A stretch of DNA of 64,000 nucleotides from the NCBI RefSeq assembly GCF_026991495.1, contig NZ_JALXBJ010000025.1, forward strand, positions 1-64,000, given 5' to 3'. The notes under the pieces are model-generated. The model did no database searches. It had not been told where the DNA came from and saw only the letters and a program-made list of their open reading frames with translations. The stretch is from Thermococcus sp. GTDB lineage: Archaea; Methanobacteriota_B; Thermococci; Thermococcales; Thermococcaceae. Positions within the stretch are counted from its first letter, which is position 1, and every line of letters starts with the position of its first letter. The position numbers were made by a program, and so were the translations under genes. Of this stretch, positions 34,174 to 43,720 are shown in pieces.

Positions 34174-35786
34174 CTCAGCTTAAAGCTACCCACTATGTGC
34201 TCCCCGAGCTGGTTGTAGTCCTCGTTGTTCTTCGGGAAGTCGTAGATGACCGCGTAGCCAACTCCGCCGCTCGTGAAATACCTGGCAACGGCAGTGTAGT
34301 CGCCGTAGTCAGTCGAGAGGGAGTACAGGACTGCGTAAACGTTCATGCCCGCTATGCTGCCCTGGGCTTCCTGCCGGGCGTTTACCTGAACCCCACCCTT
34401 GACCAGGCTGTTCTCAAAGGCCGAGACCATGTCCTCCACGCTCGCCCCTTCCTGGTAGAGAACCATGAACTCAAACTCCCCGTCGGGGCTCACGAGGTAA
34501 ACCTCTCCCCCGTACTCCTGGGGGGCATCCCAGCCGGCGGGGTACTCGAAGGAGAAGTATTCCCCGTTGTACGCGCTCCACTGGGTCTGCGCCCCACCGT
34601 TTCCACCGTTGTTGCCTCCCCCGTTGTTGGGGTTCCCTCCACCTCCATTACCACCGTTATTTCCACCCGCGTTCCCTCCAGCTCCCTGAAGGGTTATACC
34701 CCACTTGCTCAGCACATCGGCTGGAAGTTCGGGGAGCTCGGGCGGAATTATCCCCTTACTGTGCATCTCAGCGATGTCAACGATGATGTGCGGACCGCTC
34801 ACGGCTTTCTGCCAGGTGTTTACTCCAGCCTGAACTGCCTCCTGGAACGAAACGCCGTCGTTTATTGTCGTTGCCTCAACGGGGATTATTGAACCGCTGG
34901 GGAGCTGGATCAGGGGGAAAGCATGGCCCGGTATGAGAACCAGGTAGGCCTTCAGCCCCTGGGACATCGCCAGCGAAGCAAACCAGATGGCCAGGTCTAT
35001 GCACGTACCGCTCTTGTCCCTGATGACGTCGCGGGGGTACATCACGTGCTCCGCAAACTTCCCTGTCCAGTAGTCCGATGCCTCAGTTTTGTAGGAGAAG
35101 CCGTTTCTGACGGCGAGCTCCCATATCCCGCTCAGGCTCTTCACCGCCTCGTCGTCGCTCAGGCTTGCCCCGGCTCCCCCGGCCAGCTTGTTGCCCATGT
35201 CCGCGAACTCCCTGACAACGGGGTCGCTCGGGGTCACCCACGCGGCTATGAAGGGCGTGTTGCTGAATGTGTCGTAGAAACTGCCCGTGCTCTCCTCCGG
35301 GCTCAGCGATGAGAACACGAAGTCGTTGATACCTAAGATCTTTATGGTCTTAGTCGTGCTCTCCTCGTGGATCTTCCCGTTGGACTCGTAGGTTATCTTG
35401 ATCCTCAGGTTCGAAGGCGTGGCGGAGCTGAGCTTGGTGACATCGCTTGAGATTATGGGGTAGTAAAGATCCACTACGGTGCCGTTGGGGACTATGATCG
35501 GATAAGTCTTCTCGACCTCGGGTGCGTAGTTGTCGATGGAGTATTTTACGTGGACGTTCGTTACCGGGGCCCCTCCGGAGTTGTGGATCACCACCTTCGC
35601 CACCCAGAACCCCAAGTCGGGGTTTCCATAGACTTTGTATATCCCGGACATTATGCTGTCCTTGGCGTAGACGGTGTACTCGATTTTTCCAGCCTTGGAA
35701 CTCCTCCCGAAGGCCCCGGCGTAACCGAGAAGGGAAAAGATCAGGAGTAAGGCCAAAACCGCGGAGCCTACCACTTTAAGGTTCAT
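34170..35786 (-). CDS. Secreted transglutaminase-like (cysteine protease fold) protein
   Basis: A 538-residue exported protein. Signal peptide about residues 1-25; an Ig-like N-terminal region; then a transglutaminase-like domain with the triad visible as Cys in DKSGTCIDLA, His in IPGHAFPL and an acidic residue in VEATT. A linker of about 35 residues made mostly of Gly and Asn leads to a C-terminal domain (YFSFEYPAGWDAPQEYGG...). Such proteins may cleave or cross-link surface proteins. GGTGATTCC precedes the ATG. It heads the three-gene operon, divergent from herA. Confidence 0.86.
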   Translation of the reverse strand: MNLKVVGSAVLALLLIFSLLGYAGAFGRSSKAGKIEYTVYAKDSIMSGIYKVYGNPDLGFWVAKVVIHNSGGAPVTNVHVKYSIDNYAPEVEKTYPIIVPNGTVVDLYYPIISSDVTKLSSATPSNLRIKITYESNGKIHEESTTKTIKILGINDFVFSSLSPEESTGSFYDTFSNTPFIAAWVTPSDPVVREFADMGNKLAGGAGASLSDDEAVKSLSGIWELAVRNGFSYKTEASDYWTGKFAEHVMYPRDVIRDKSGTCIDLAIWFASLAMSQGLKAYLVLIPGHAFPLIQLPSGSIIPVEATTINDGVSFQEAVQAGVNTWQKAVSGPHIIVDIAEMHSKGIIPPELPELPADVLSKWGITLQGAGGNAGGNNGGNGGGGNPNNGGGNNGGNGGAQTQWSAYNGEYFSFEYPAGWDAPQEYGGEVYLVSPDGEFEFMVLYQEGASVEDMVSAFENSLVKGGVQVNARQEAQGSIAGMNVYAVLYSLSTDYGDYTAVARYFTSGGVGYAVIYDFPKNNEDYNQLGEHIVGSFKLR

Positions 35787-35917
35787 GGAATCACCTCACG
35801 GGCAAGTGGGGCAAACCTCTACTTATCAATTGGCTTTGCCGAAAATCATCAAATCCACTCCCGCGAGGCGGACGAAAGGTTTTTGTTCTCCCACCTGAAT
35901 CAACTTAAGGTGGTAAT

Positions 35918-37591
35918 ATGGAGAAGCCGGTTGGAATAGTGTTCGGCGAATCGACCACGGATCACTTCACCTTCATAGTGAATCCCCGGGGCGAGCTCCC
36001 CCGCTTCGGCGAGTTCCTGGTCGTAAAAAACAGGGATGGGGATGAAGTTCTCGCGCTTCTCAGGGCCGTCAGAAACATGAACTGGCTGATGGACGCCAGC
36101 AGGGGCAGCTACGACTACGTTGAGAAGACCGTGAGCGTTTTCGCCACTGGGGTTCTTGAGAAGAGCGAGGCCATACTCGCGACCGCCAAGATCCTCGGGA
36201 TCCTGAGGACGGAGAAGGGGGAGTTCCTGAGGAAGCCGGTCCCCAACAGGGTTCCCATAAAACCCGGCGAGAGGGTTTACCTCGCGAGCGATGAGGATCT
36301 GGAGAGGATATTCTCAAGCGGACAGGTGAGGATCGGGAGGCTCATAGCGAGGGAGAGGGTTGAGGTGGGCCTTGACGTCAACAGGCTGGTCTCAAGGCAC
36401 TTCGCCGTTCTCGCAGTTACGGGCGCCGGTAAGTCCAACACGATAGCCGTTCTCGCCAAGGAGATAGTGAGCAAGGTGAGGGGGACGATAGTCATCCTCG
36501 ACCCACACGGCGAGTACAGGAGCCTGAGCTGGCCCGGCGCGCGTGTGAACCCGATAAGAGCGACGATAGACCCGGCGAGGATAAGGCTGGGGGAGTTTGC
36601 AGCCCTCTTGGGAATAGCGGAGAACGCGAGCCTTCAGAGGCGCTTTCTCTCCCTCGCCTACAGAACCGTTAAGGCCGAGGCCCGTGAGTCGGGCCGGATC
36701 GTTGGAGGCTTGGACTTCATAGAGGCCATGGAGGATAAGATGGAGGAGTGGATCCGGGCCTACGAGAACGCGGAGGGCAGCGAAGATAGGGTGATATACT
36801 ACTACGACGAGAGGGGCAACAGGGTTAGGCGGAGCATACAGGCGAGGGATCTCGACTCCCTGATAAGGCTCAAGGACTACCTTGGAGAGCTCCGCGCCAA
36901 CTTCGGCGAGTTCATAAGCGCGAGGGACGTGCTGAGCGAGATAAGGCCCGGGATGGTGAACGTGATAGACCTCAGCGGAATGGAGGAGGAACAGATGATA
37001 TCCCTCGCGAGCTTCACGCTAAGGGGCATCCTCAAAAAGCGCGTTGACTACGTTAAGGGCGTGAGAACCAACGACAGGGCGCTCGTTAGGGAGGTCTCCG
37101 AGGCCTACCCTGCCCTCACAAGACCCCTCCTCGTTATAGTCGAGGAGGCCCACATATTCGCCCCGAGGGGGGAGAGCAACCCGGCCTCTAAGTGGCTCGG
37201 AAAGATAGCGCGCGAGGGCAGGAAGTTCGGGGTTGGCCTTGGCATAGTCTCCCAGAGGCCGAAGAAGCTTGACGACGACATCTTAAGCCAGACGAACACG
37301 AAGATAATCCTCAGGCTCGTCGAGCCGAACGACCAGCGCTACGTGCAGCAGGCGAGCGAACAGATAAGCGAGGATCTGCTCAACGACATAGCCTCCCTCG
37401 GGGTCGGAGAAGCCGTTGTGGTCGGCTACGCGATAACGATCCCGGCGATGGTGAAGGTGTACAGCTTCGAGAGGGACATGAACGGGCACTACGGCGGCGG
37501 CGACATAGACATCGTCTCCGAGTGGCTTGAGGGAAAGGAAGAGGACGATGAAATAACGGAAGAGGAGGCCATCAACGCCCTCCCTCTGTGA
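35918..37591 (+). CDS. herA: HerA bipolar DNA translocase/helicase
   Basis: A 557-residue HerA hexameric DNA pump. An N-terminal HAS-barrel domain (about residues 1-130), then an FtsK/HerA ATPase with Walker A TGAGKSNT (about residues 167-174) and Walker B LLVIVEEAH (about 402-410); a C-terminal DQRYVQQASEQI segment holds the arginine-finger region. It works with the NurA nuclease and Mre11-Rad50 to resect DNA double-strand ends. The ATG follows AAGGTGG. It is the first gene of herA-mre11-rad50-nurA, 9 nt before mre11. Confidence 0.97.
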   Translation: MEKPVGIVFGESTTDHFTFIVNPRGELPRFGEFLVVKNRDGDEVLALLRAVRNMNWLMDASRGSYDYVEKTVSVFATGVLEKSEAILATAKILGILRTEKGEFLRKPVPNRVPIKPGERVYLASDEDLERIFSSGQVRIGRLIARERVEVGLDVNRLVSRHFAVLAVTGAGKSNTIAVLAKEIVSKVRGTIVILDPHGEYRSLSWPGARVNPIRATIDPARIRLGEFAALLGIAENASLQRRFLSLAYRTVKAEARESGRIVGGLDFIEAMEDKMEEWIRAYENAEGSEDRVIYYYDERGNRVRRSIQARDLDSLIRLKDYLGELRANFGEFISARDVLSEIRPGMVNVIDLSGMEEEQMISLASFTLRGILKKRVDYVKGVRTNDRALVREVSEAYPALTRPLLVIVEEAHIFAPRGESNPASKWLGKIAREGRKFGVGLGIVSQRPKKLDDDILSQTNTKIILRLVEPNDQRYVQQASEQISEDLLNDIASLGVGEAVVVGYAITIPAMVKVYSFERDMNGHYGGGDIDIVSEWLEGKEEDDEITEEEAINALPL

Positions 37592-37600
37592 GGTGTCGCT

Positions 37601-39004
37601 ATGAAGTTCGCGCACATCGCTGATGTCCATCTGGGCAGGGAGCAGTTCAACCAGCCCTTCCGCTACGACGACTACCTCAGGGTCTTTCGCGAGGCCGTAG
37701 AGAAGGCCGTGAAGGCCGACGTTGACTTCATACTCATCGCGGGAGACCTGTTCCACGTTAGCAGGCCTTCACCGAGGACGATACGCGATGCCGTTGAGGT
37801 CCTCGAACTGCCGAGGAGGAAGGGCATCCCGGTTTTCACGATAGAGGGCAACCACGACAAAACCATACGGGAGACGTCCGTCTTCGACCTCCTCGAGCAC
37901 CTCGGGCTGGTTTACACCATCGGCCTTAAGAGGGAGCCGAGGAGAGGCGAGTTTCAGGAGAGCAAAAAGCTTTCAGAGAACCGCTATCTCGTGTGGGGAA
38001 AGGTCGGCGACCTTGAGATCCATGGCCTTAGGCACCACACCCGCTGGCAGCTCATAAGGGGTGATGTCAACGTTCTCAAGGCCCTCTTTAAAGGGAAGCG
38101 GGGAATCCTCATGCTCCACCAGGCAATTGACTACCTCGCCAAGGACACACCCTATCAAGATGCCTTCGACCTGAGGCTGGGCGAACTTCCCGATGGGTTC
38201 TCCTACTACGCCCTCGGGCACATCCACGTAAGGAGGACAGCGGAGCCATCTCAGACGGGCCTGAGCGGTCCTTTAGTGTATCCCGGCTCCCTTGAGAGGA
38301 CGGACGTGAGGGAGGCGAGCCACCTAATCCTCTACTCTGCAAGGGACAGAAAGCCGAAGGTGCTGGAGAACCACGAAGCTAAGGGGTTCTACATCGTTGA
38401 GGACTTCACCCCGGAGTTCGTGGGGGTGCACGCGAGGCCATTCTACTCCGTCAGGGTAGAGGGGAGCAGCAAAGCCGAGCTCAGGAGGAAGGTTGAGGAG
38501 GTTTCTTCGCTAATCCCGAGAAATGCGATAGCGGTCATAACGCTCGAAGGGGTCGTAAAGGGCGGTGTAAGCTTGGCCGAGTTCAACGACCTTCTCAAGG
38601 ACTCTGGAATAAGGTACTACACCTTCAGGAGCAGGGTCGTTGGGGAAGCGGTTCTCTCGAAGGAGAGGCTGAGCGAGGAGGAGCTGTTCACGGAGTGGGA
38701 GAGAGAGCTTTTGCTTCACCTCCGCGTTGATCCCAAGGAGTTCTCTGAAGGCCTCTCCGAGTTCGTCTCCTGGCTGGTGGAGAGGTACAGGAAGGGGATG
38801 CCCCAAGCGGCAACAATCCCGAAGGGGGAAACCGGGGAAAAGACACCCAAGAAGGCCAAAGTCCCGGAAAAAGCGCCGAAGGTAAGGGAGCCAGAGAAAA
38901 CCGAGAAGCCCGGTAAAGAAGAGAAAAAGCACGAAAAGAAGCCCGTCCCCAAACCCAAGAATCCGACAAGCCTCGATGCATGGCTGAGGAGGGGTAAGCC
39001 GTGA
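37601..39004 (+). CDS. mre11: Mre11 DNA double-strand break repair nuclease
   Basis: A 467-residue Mre11. All phosphoesterase motifs are visible: IADVHLGR (about residues 5-12), AGDLFHV (about 46-52), EGNHDKT (about 82-88), the HH in LRHHTR, and GHIHVRR. The C-terminal tail of about 60 residues is Lys/Pro/Glu-rich and disordered, ending DAWLRRGKP. The dimer binds Rad50 through its C-terminal part to form the end-sensing nuclease. GGTGTCGCT precedes the ATG. Its stop overlaps the rad50 start (GTG) by 4 nt. Confidence 0.97.
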   Translation: MKFAHIADVHLGREQFNQPFRYDDYLRVFREAVEKAVKADVDFILIAGDLFHVSRPSPRTIRDAVEVLELPRRKGIPVFTIEGNHDKTIRETSVFDLLEHLGLVYTIGLKREPRRGEFQESKKLSENRYLVWGKVGDLEIHGLRHHTRWQLIRGDVNVLKALFKGKRGILMLHQAIDYLAKDTPYQDAFDLRLGELPDGFSYYALGHIHVRRTAEPSQTGLSGPLVYPGSLERTDVREASHLILYSARDRKPKVLENHEAKGFYIVEDFTPEFVGVHARPFYSVRVEGSSKAELRRKVEEVSSLIPRNAIAVITLEGVVKGGVSLAEFNDLLKDSGIRYYTFRSRVVGEAVLSKERLSEEELFTEWERELLLHLRVDPKEFSEGLSEFVSWLVERYRKGMPQAATIPKGETGEKTPKKAKVPEKAPKVREPEKTEKPGKEEKKHEKKPVPKPKNPTSLDAWLRRGKP

Positions 39005-41664
39005 GGATAAGACGGATCAAGATCAAAAACTTCAGGGCACACGAGAGGAGCGAGGTCGAGTTCAGCGACGGCATAAACCTCCTGATAGGCCAGAACGGCG
39101 CGGGGAAGAGCTCGATCCTTGAGGCTATCTTCGCGGCCCTCTACATGGGACACCCGAGCTTCCCCAGGGGCTACCTCCAGGCCAACACGCGCGTCAACGC
39201 AAAGGGCGGCATAGCGCTTGCTTTGGAGTTCGAGCACGGCGGGAAGACGTACCAGATCGTGAGGGACAGCAGAAAGAGCGAGCTTTTGGAGAACGGCTCG
39301 CTGATAGCGGAGAAAAGCTCGGACATAGCCAAGTGGGTGGAGAGGAACGTCTACCCGATACAGGTCTTCACAAACGCCCTCTACATAAGGCAGGGTGAGA
39401 TAGAGGGCATAATCACGAACCGCGAGGTAATGGAGAAGGTTCTGAGGAAGGTTCTCGGAATTGAAGACTACGAGAACGCCGAGAAGAACGCCGCCGAGGT
39501 GATACGGGAGCTCAAGAGGAAGAGGGAATACCTCAGGAAGCTCATCGAGAGGAAGGAGGAGGTCGAAGCTAACCTCCGCGATGCAGAGAAGCGCTTCTCC
39601 GAGACGCTGAGGAGGATAAGCGGACTGAGGGAAAGGGTGAGGAAGCTCGAAGGGGAGTTTGGGGAAGCTGAGGAGGAGTACTCCAGACTCAAGACCCTGA
39701 AGGAAGAGCTTGACAACCTGGAGAAGAGGAAGGCCGTCCTGGAGCAGAGGATAAAGGCCGAGGAGGAGAGGACAAAGGAGTACGAGGGCCAGATCTCCGA
39801 GGTGGGGAAGGAGATAGAGGAGCTTGAGGAAAGGCTGGCTCGCCTGAAGGAGCTCGAACCTCTCACGGAAGAATACCTGAAGCTTAAATCGCTCCTCTCG
39901 CTCAAGGACGAGCTCGCAAAGCTCGAAGTCTCGGAGGCCAGGCTGAGGGAAAAGAAGAAAACACTGGAGGAAAGGGTCGCCAAAATCGACGAGGTCTCTT
40001 CAAAGATAGCTGAGCTGGAGAAGGAGGAGAGTGCCCTCAGGGAGACCTACGAGGAGCTCAAGCGGAAGAACAGCCTCTACCAGCGCGTTCTCGGACTGAA
40101 GGCGGAGGCGGAGAGGTACAGGAAAGAGCTTGAGAAAGCCGGGATCACCCTAAAAAAGCTTGAAGAGGAGCTGAATTCCATTGAGAAGGCAAAGGAAGAG
40201 CTCGAAAACCTCCGCGAGGAAGTGGCAAGGATAAGGGAGGAGATGGCAAGCCTCAGGGGACAGAAGGATAGCCTCATTGAAAACCTCTCGAAGCTCGAAG
40301 GCGCTAAAGTATGTCCGCTGTGCAAGAGGCCAATCTCGGAGCACGAGGAGGGGGAGATAAAGGCCGAGTACGATGCCGAGATAGCCTCCATCGACGGGAA
40401 GCTGCAGAAAGCCATGGAAAGACTTGAAAAGCTCAAGAAAAAGGAACTCAAGCTCAGGGAGGTCGTAAAGAGGGAGCCGAAGCTGATAAGGCTGAAGAAG
40501 ACCGCCGATCTCTTAGGAGAAGTCAAGGAGAAGCTTTCAAAGTACGATTTGGGGGAGCTTGAGAAAGCTTCTGAGGAGTTCGAGAAGGCTAAAACAAGGC
40601 TCATCGAAATAAAGAAGGAGCTGAGGCACCTTCAGGAGGAGTTTGAAGATTTAGAGAATGCCAGAGAAGAGCTTGCAAGAATAGAGAAGCGGCTCGCCGA
40701 GATAGGGGCGAAGAAAGAAAGAATCGCGGGAAAGATGAAGGGTGAAGGCTTCGGCTCCTTTGAAGAGGTTGAGGATAGGCTTAAAGAACTCGAACCTGCC
40801 TACCGCGAGTACCTTTCCCTGAAGGGCGTCCCGGCACAGCTTGAGAGGGCTAAGAAGAAGCTCGCCGCCCTTGAGGGGAAGCGCAGTGAGAGCCTTAAGA
40901 GCCTCAAAGAACTGGAAGGCGAACTAAGGGAGCTGAAGAAGGAGATAGAAAAGCTCTCGAAGGAGTTCTCAGAGGAGGCCTACAGTGAAGCGGAAAGGAG
41001 GTACATGGATAGTGCGAGAGAGCTTGAGAAGGCGAGGGCAGAGCTGAAGGGGGCTGAAGAAGTTAGGGACGAGGTGATGAAGCTCCTTGACGAGTTGAAG
41101 ACCAAGAAGAAGGAGATAGAGGAGGCGGAGAAAGAGGTGGAGGTTGTTGAGAAGGCCATAGCGGACATGACCGCCTTCAAGGAGAAGGTTGCGAGGTTCA
41201 AGGCGGAGGAGGAGCTCCGAGGATTAGAGGAGGTGCAGAAGCTCGCCGGGGAAACATTCTCGGAGATGAGCGAGGGCAAGTACCAGGGGGTAAAGCTAAA
41301 GCGGGAGAGGAGGTACGGGAAGGAGAGGATAGAGCTGAAGGTGCTCTACGCGGGCAACGAGGTGGGATTAGAGTTCCTCAGCGGCGGGGAGAGGATAGCA
41401 CTCGGTTTGGCGTTCCGCTTAGCCCTCTCGCTCTACAAGGTGGGAAACCTTGAGCTCCTCATTTTAGACGAGCCAACGCCCTTCCTCGACGAAGAAAGGA
41501 GGAAGAAGCTCGTTGAGATAATCTCAAGTCAGCTCAGGAAGATACCGCAGGTTATCATAGTTTCCCACGACGAGGAGCTGAAGGACGCGGCCGACTACGT
41601 GATAAGGGTGGAGAACGTCGGCGGGAAGAGCAGGGTGGAGGTTGAGGAGATTGGAGCGTATTAG
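39001..41664 (+). CDS. rad50: Rad50 SMC-like ATPase
   Basis: An 887-residue Rad50. Walker A GQNGAGKSS is near residue 31-39, long coiled coils flank a zinc hook CPLC (Cys438 and Cys441), and the C-terminal half carries the signature EFLSGGERIALGL and Walker B LLILDEPTPFLD. Size is typical for Thermococcales. The start is a GTG at 39001 within the end of mre11. Rad50 tethers DNA ends and gates Mre11. Its 3' end overlaps nurA. Confidence 0.97.
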   Translation: MRIRRIKIKNFRAHERSEVEFSDGINLLIGQNGAGKSSILEAIFAALYMGHPSFPRGYLQANTRVNAKGGIALALEFEHGGKTYQIVRDSRKSELLENGSLIAEKSSDIAKWVERNVYPIQVFTNALYIRQGEIEGIITNREVMEKVLRKVLGIEDYENAEKNAAEVIRELKRKREYLRKLIERKEEVEANLRDAEKRFSETLRRISGLRERVRKLEGEFGEAEEEYSRLKTLKEELDNLEKRKAVLEQRIKAEEERTKEYEGQISEVGKEIEELEERLARLKELEPLTEEYLKLKSLLSLKDELAKLEVSEARLREKKKTLEERVAKIDEVSSKIAELEKEESALRETYEELKRKNSLYQRVLGLKAEAERYRKELEKAGITLKKLEEELNSIEKAKEELENLREEVARIREEMASLRGQKDSLIENLSKLEGAKVCPLCKRPISEHEEGEIKAEYDAEIASIDGKLQKAMERLEKLKKKELKLREVVKREPKLIRLKKTADLLGEVKEKLSKYDLGELEKASEEFEKAKTRLIEIKKELRHLQEEFEDLENAREELARIEKRLAEIGAKKERIAGKMKGEGFGSFEEVEDRLKELEPAYREYLSLKGVPAQLERAKKKLAALEGKRSESLKSLKELEGELRELKKEIEKLSKEFSEEAYSEAERRYMDSARELEKARAELKGAEEVRDEVMKLLDELKTKKKEIEEAEKEVEVVEKAIADMTAFKEKVARFKAEEELRGLEEVQKLAGETFSEMSEGKYQGVKLKRERRYGKERIELKVLYAGNEVGLEFLSGGERIALGLAFRLALSLYKVGNLELLILDEPTPFLDEERRKKLVEIISSQLRKIPQVIIVSHDEELKDAADYVIRVENVGGKSRVEVEEIGAY

Positions 41665-42901
41665 CGACGCCCACGTTGAGGGGATAAGGAGGTTCTTAGA
41701 GAAGGGCATCGAGGAGGTTGAGAAGCTGAGGGACGGCGTGAGGAGGCACTTCAGGTGGGAGGGCCTGCCATCGCCTTCGCCCGGCAACGTTTACGCCGTT
41801 GATGGCAGCAGAATGATGAAGCGCCTGAGCGGGGCCGTTATCTACGCCGTATCAGCCTCGGCCGTGGGGGAGAGGCTTTACTACTGGAACGACATCGGCA
41901 TGGTCTTTCCATACAAGAACGTCGACGAGCGCGTTAGAATCCACATGGACATACTTGAGAAGAGGATGGGGGCCATAAGCGGTGAGCTCGGCGCCGACCT
42001 CGTCCTCATGGACGGAACGATAAGCAGCGCCCTCATAACCCCGCCCACCTACGCGTCCTCCACCACGAGGGAGCTCTACTCAAAGCACGGGAGAGTACTC
42101 GTGGACGCTGCCCTCGACTTTCTCGACTTCCTCGACGGGCAGTGGGCCTCATGGAAGCGGGAGCTGGAAGAAAAAGAAGTCCTGAACGGGTTTTCACTCC
42201 CCTCAAGGGGGTGGGCGGGAAAAGAGATATTCAGCGTTCTCATGGAGAACGGCGCGAGGAGCATAAAGGGAAGCTGGTGGTGGGTCAAGGACAGGGAAGA
42301 CCTGATAGTCCTTTTCGAGTACCTTGAGTATCTCCACGCCCTCGACAAGCTGCTCGGGGGCCAGATAGCGGCCGTAGCTAAAACATTCTACAAGACGGAC
42401 GTGGTTAAGAAGGTCAAGGAGCTCGAACCGAGGATCCTCGGGGGCAGTCCGACAATAATAGACACGCCCGTTGTGGCTTCCCTGACCGATGAAAGCGGCT
42501 ACCTCAGGTTCAGCTACATTGAGAAGCCCAAGGGAGGTCTTCCAAAACTCGTGGTCGAGCTGATGGATCACGGGAAGTTCCAGAACCTGAGGGAAGGCCT
42601 CGTCTTAGATGGGGGCGAGATAAAGGGGACGAGGATAAAGCCAGCCTACGTTCGCTTTGTCAAAGGGGGCCTTATCTACCTCCTTGAAGTTCCGGCGTGG
42701 CAGGACTTCGACGAGACGCTTTCAAAAATCCTCTCCGTAGCCGAGGACGAGTACGTGATCCCTCTCGAATACGCCCACCACTCCGTCGTCATAAAGAAGA
42801 GGGAGTTCGACTCCTACGTGAGTGCCGTGCTGAGCGCACTGGTGGGCGAGAACGAGAGGTTCCTGAGCTTCCTGCGCTACGGGAGGGAGCCGCTGGAGTG
42901 A
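41642..42901 (+). CDS. nurA: NurA 5'-3' nuclease
   Basis: A NurA-family nuclease of 416-419 residues. The catalytic Asp is in YAVDGSRMMKR near the N-terminus; further acidic and His residues occur in LVLMDGTIS and near the C-terminus (EYAHHSVVIKKREF). With HerA it makes the long 3' overhang for RadA. The start is a TTG: either 41642 or 41651, the latter having GGAGG 8 nt upstream. Both lie inside the last codons of rad50, giving a coupled operon. Confidence 0.94.
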   Translation: MRRLERISDAHVEGIRRFLEKGIEEVEKLRDGVRRHFRWEGLPSPSPGNVYAVDGSRMMKRLSGAVIYAVSASAVGERLYYWNDIGMVFPYKNVDERVRIHMDILEKRMGAISGELGADLVLMDGTISSALITPPTYASSTTRELYSKHGRVLVDAALDFLDFLDGQWASWKRELEEKEVLNGFSLPSRGWAGKEIFSVLMENGARSIKGSWWWVKDREDLIVLFEYLEYLHALDKLLGGQIAAVAKTFYKTDVVKKVKELEPRILGGSPTIIDTPVVASLTDESGYLRFSYIEKPKGGLPKLVVELMDHGKFQNLREGLVLDGGEIKGTRIKPAYVRFVKGGLIYLLEVPAWQDFDETLSKILSVAEDEYVIPLEYAHHSVVIKKREFDSYVSAVLSALVGENERFLSFLRYGREPLE

Positions 42902-42906
42902 TGGCG

Positions 42907-43626
42907 ATGATAAGGGTCGGAACCTGCGGCTTCTGCGAGGGGCATGCGAAGTACTACCGGGACTTCGATGCGATAGAGATCCAATGGACCTTTTACAGGG
43001 TTGTTGGGGAGCGAACCCTCCAGAGGTGGAGGGAAGAGGCACCTGAGAACTTCGTCTTTTCCATCAAGGCCTTCCAGGGTGTGACCCACCCATCCAACAG
43101 CCCCACATGGAGGAGGAGCAACGTGAGGCCGCCGAAGGGCACGGGTTTTCTGAGGCCCAACAGCGAGGTACTTCACTTCTGGCGCTTGACGCTTAACGAA
43201 GCCTCAACCCTCGGGGCCCGCTTCATACTCATCCAGCTGCCGAGGAGCTTCAAGGAGAGCGAGGAGAGCTTCCAGAACGCGGAGCGCTTTTTTAAAATGG
43301 CCGAGAGGAGGAACTTTGAGATAGCGGTGGAGCTTAGGGGCTGGAGCGAGTCGGGAGTTAAGCGCTTCGTCAGGGAGTTCAATGTCATAGACGTTACCGA
43401 CCCTCTCATCAGGGCCCCGCTGCACAGGGGAGACGTCAACTACTACCGCCTCCACGGGCGCTACGAGGGCGGAAGGATAGTCTACAACCACGCCTACAGC
43501 GATGAGGAGCTGGAGAGGACAAGGAGAAGGATCCTCGGCTGGAACCGCTCCGAGAGCTTCGTCTTCTTCAACAACTCGAACATGTGCGCAGATGCAAAGA
43601 GGCTCAAAGAGATTTTGGGCAAGTAG
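42907..43626 (+). CDS. DUF72 family TIM-barrel protein
   Basis: A 239-residue DUF72 protein. It starts MIRVGTCGF, and contains IEIQWTFYR, FSIKAFQGVTHP, AVELRGWS, YYRLHGRYEGG and FVFFNNSNMCADA, all typical. DUF72 proteins have a TIM-barrel fold, and their activity is unknown. I chose the ATG at 42907 because GGAGTGA lies 5 nt upstream; the ATG at 42901 overlaps the nurA stop. It may be the last gene read from the herA operon. Its 3' end faces L37e with a 94-nt spacer. Confidence 0.88.
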   Translation: MIRVGTCGFCEGHAKYYRDFDAIEIQWTFYRVVGERTLQRWREEAPENFVFSIKAFQGVTHPSNSPTWRRSNVRPPKGTGFLRPNSEVLHFWRLTLNEASTLGARFILIQLPRSFKESEESFQNAERFFKMAERRNFEIAVELRGWSESGVKRFVREFNVIDVTDPLIRAPLHRGDVNYYRLHGRYEGGRIVYNHAYSDEELERTRRRILGWNRSESFVFFNNSNMCADAKRLKEILGK

Positions 43627-43647
43627 AAGGGCAGATAATGGCAAACC

Positions 43648-43703
43648 GCCTCGGTGAAGTCCCTTCTCATCACGGATCAGCGTGCTGACGTTTCTTCATC
43701 GGC
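43648..43703 (-). ncRNA. Candidate C/D box guide RNA
   Basis: On the minus strand this 56-nt stretch reads GCC-GATGA (box C-like), a 15-nt guide, CTGA (box D'), spacer TCCG, TGATGA (box C'), a 12-nt guide, then CCGA-GGC (degenerate box D with pairing ends). The internal D'/C' pair and the spacing are textbook for archaeal C/D RNAs. The terminal boxes are imperfect, so this is tentative. It lies between the convergent DUF72 and L37e genes. Confidence 0.35.
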
Positions 43704-43720
43704 AGGAAGAAAAGGAAAGG

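Noticed and set aside
42697-42906. 70-residue N-terminal extension of the DUF72 protein
   Set aside because: It would overlap the conserved end of nurA in another frame; DUF72 proteins start at MIRVGTCGF-like sequence.
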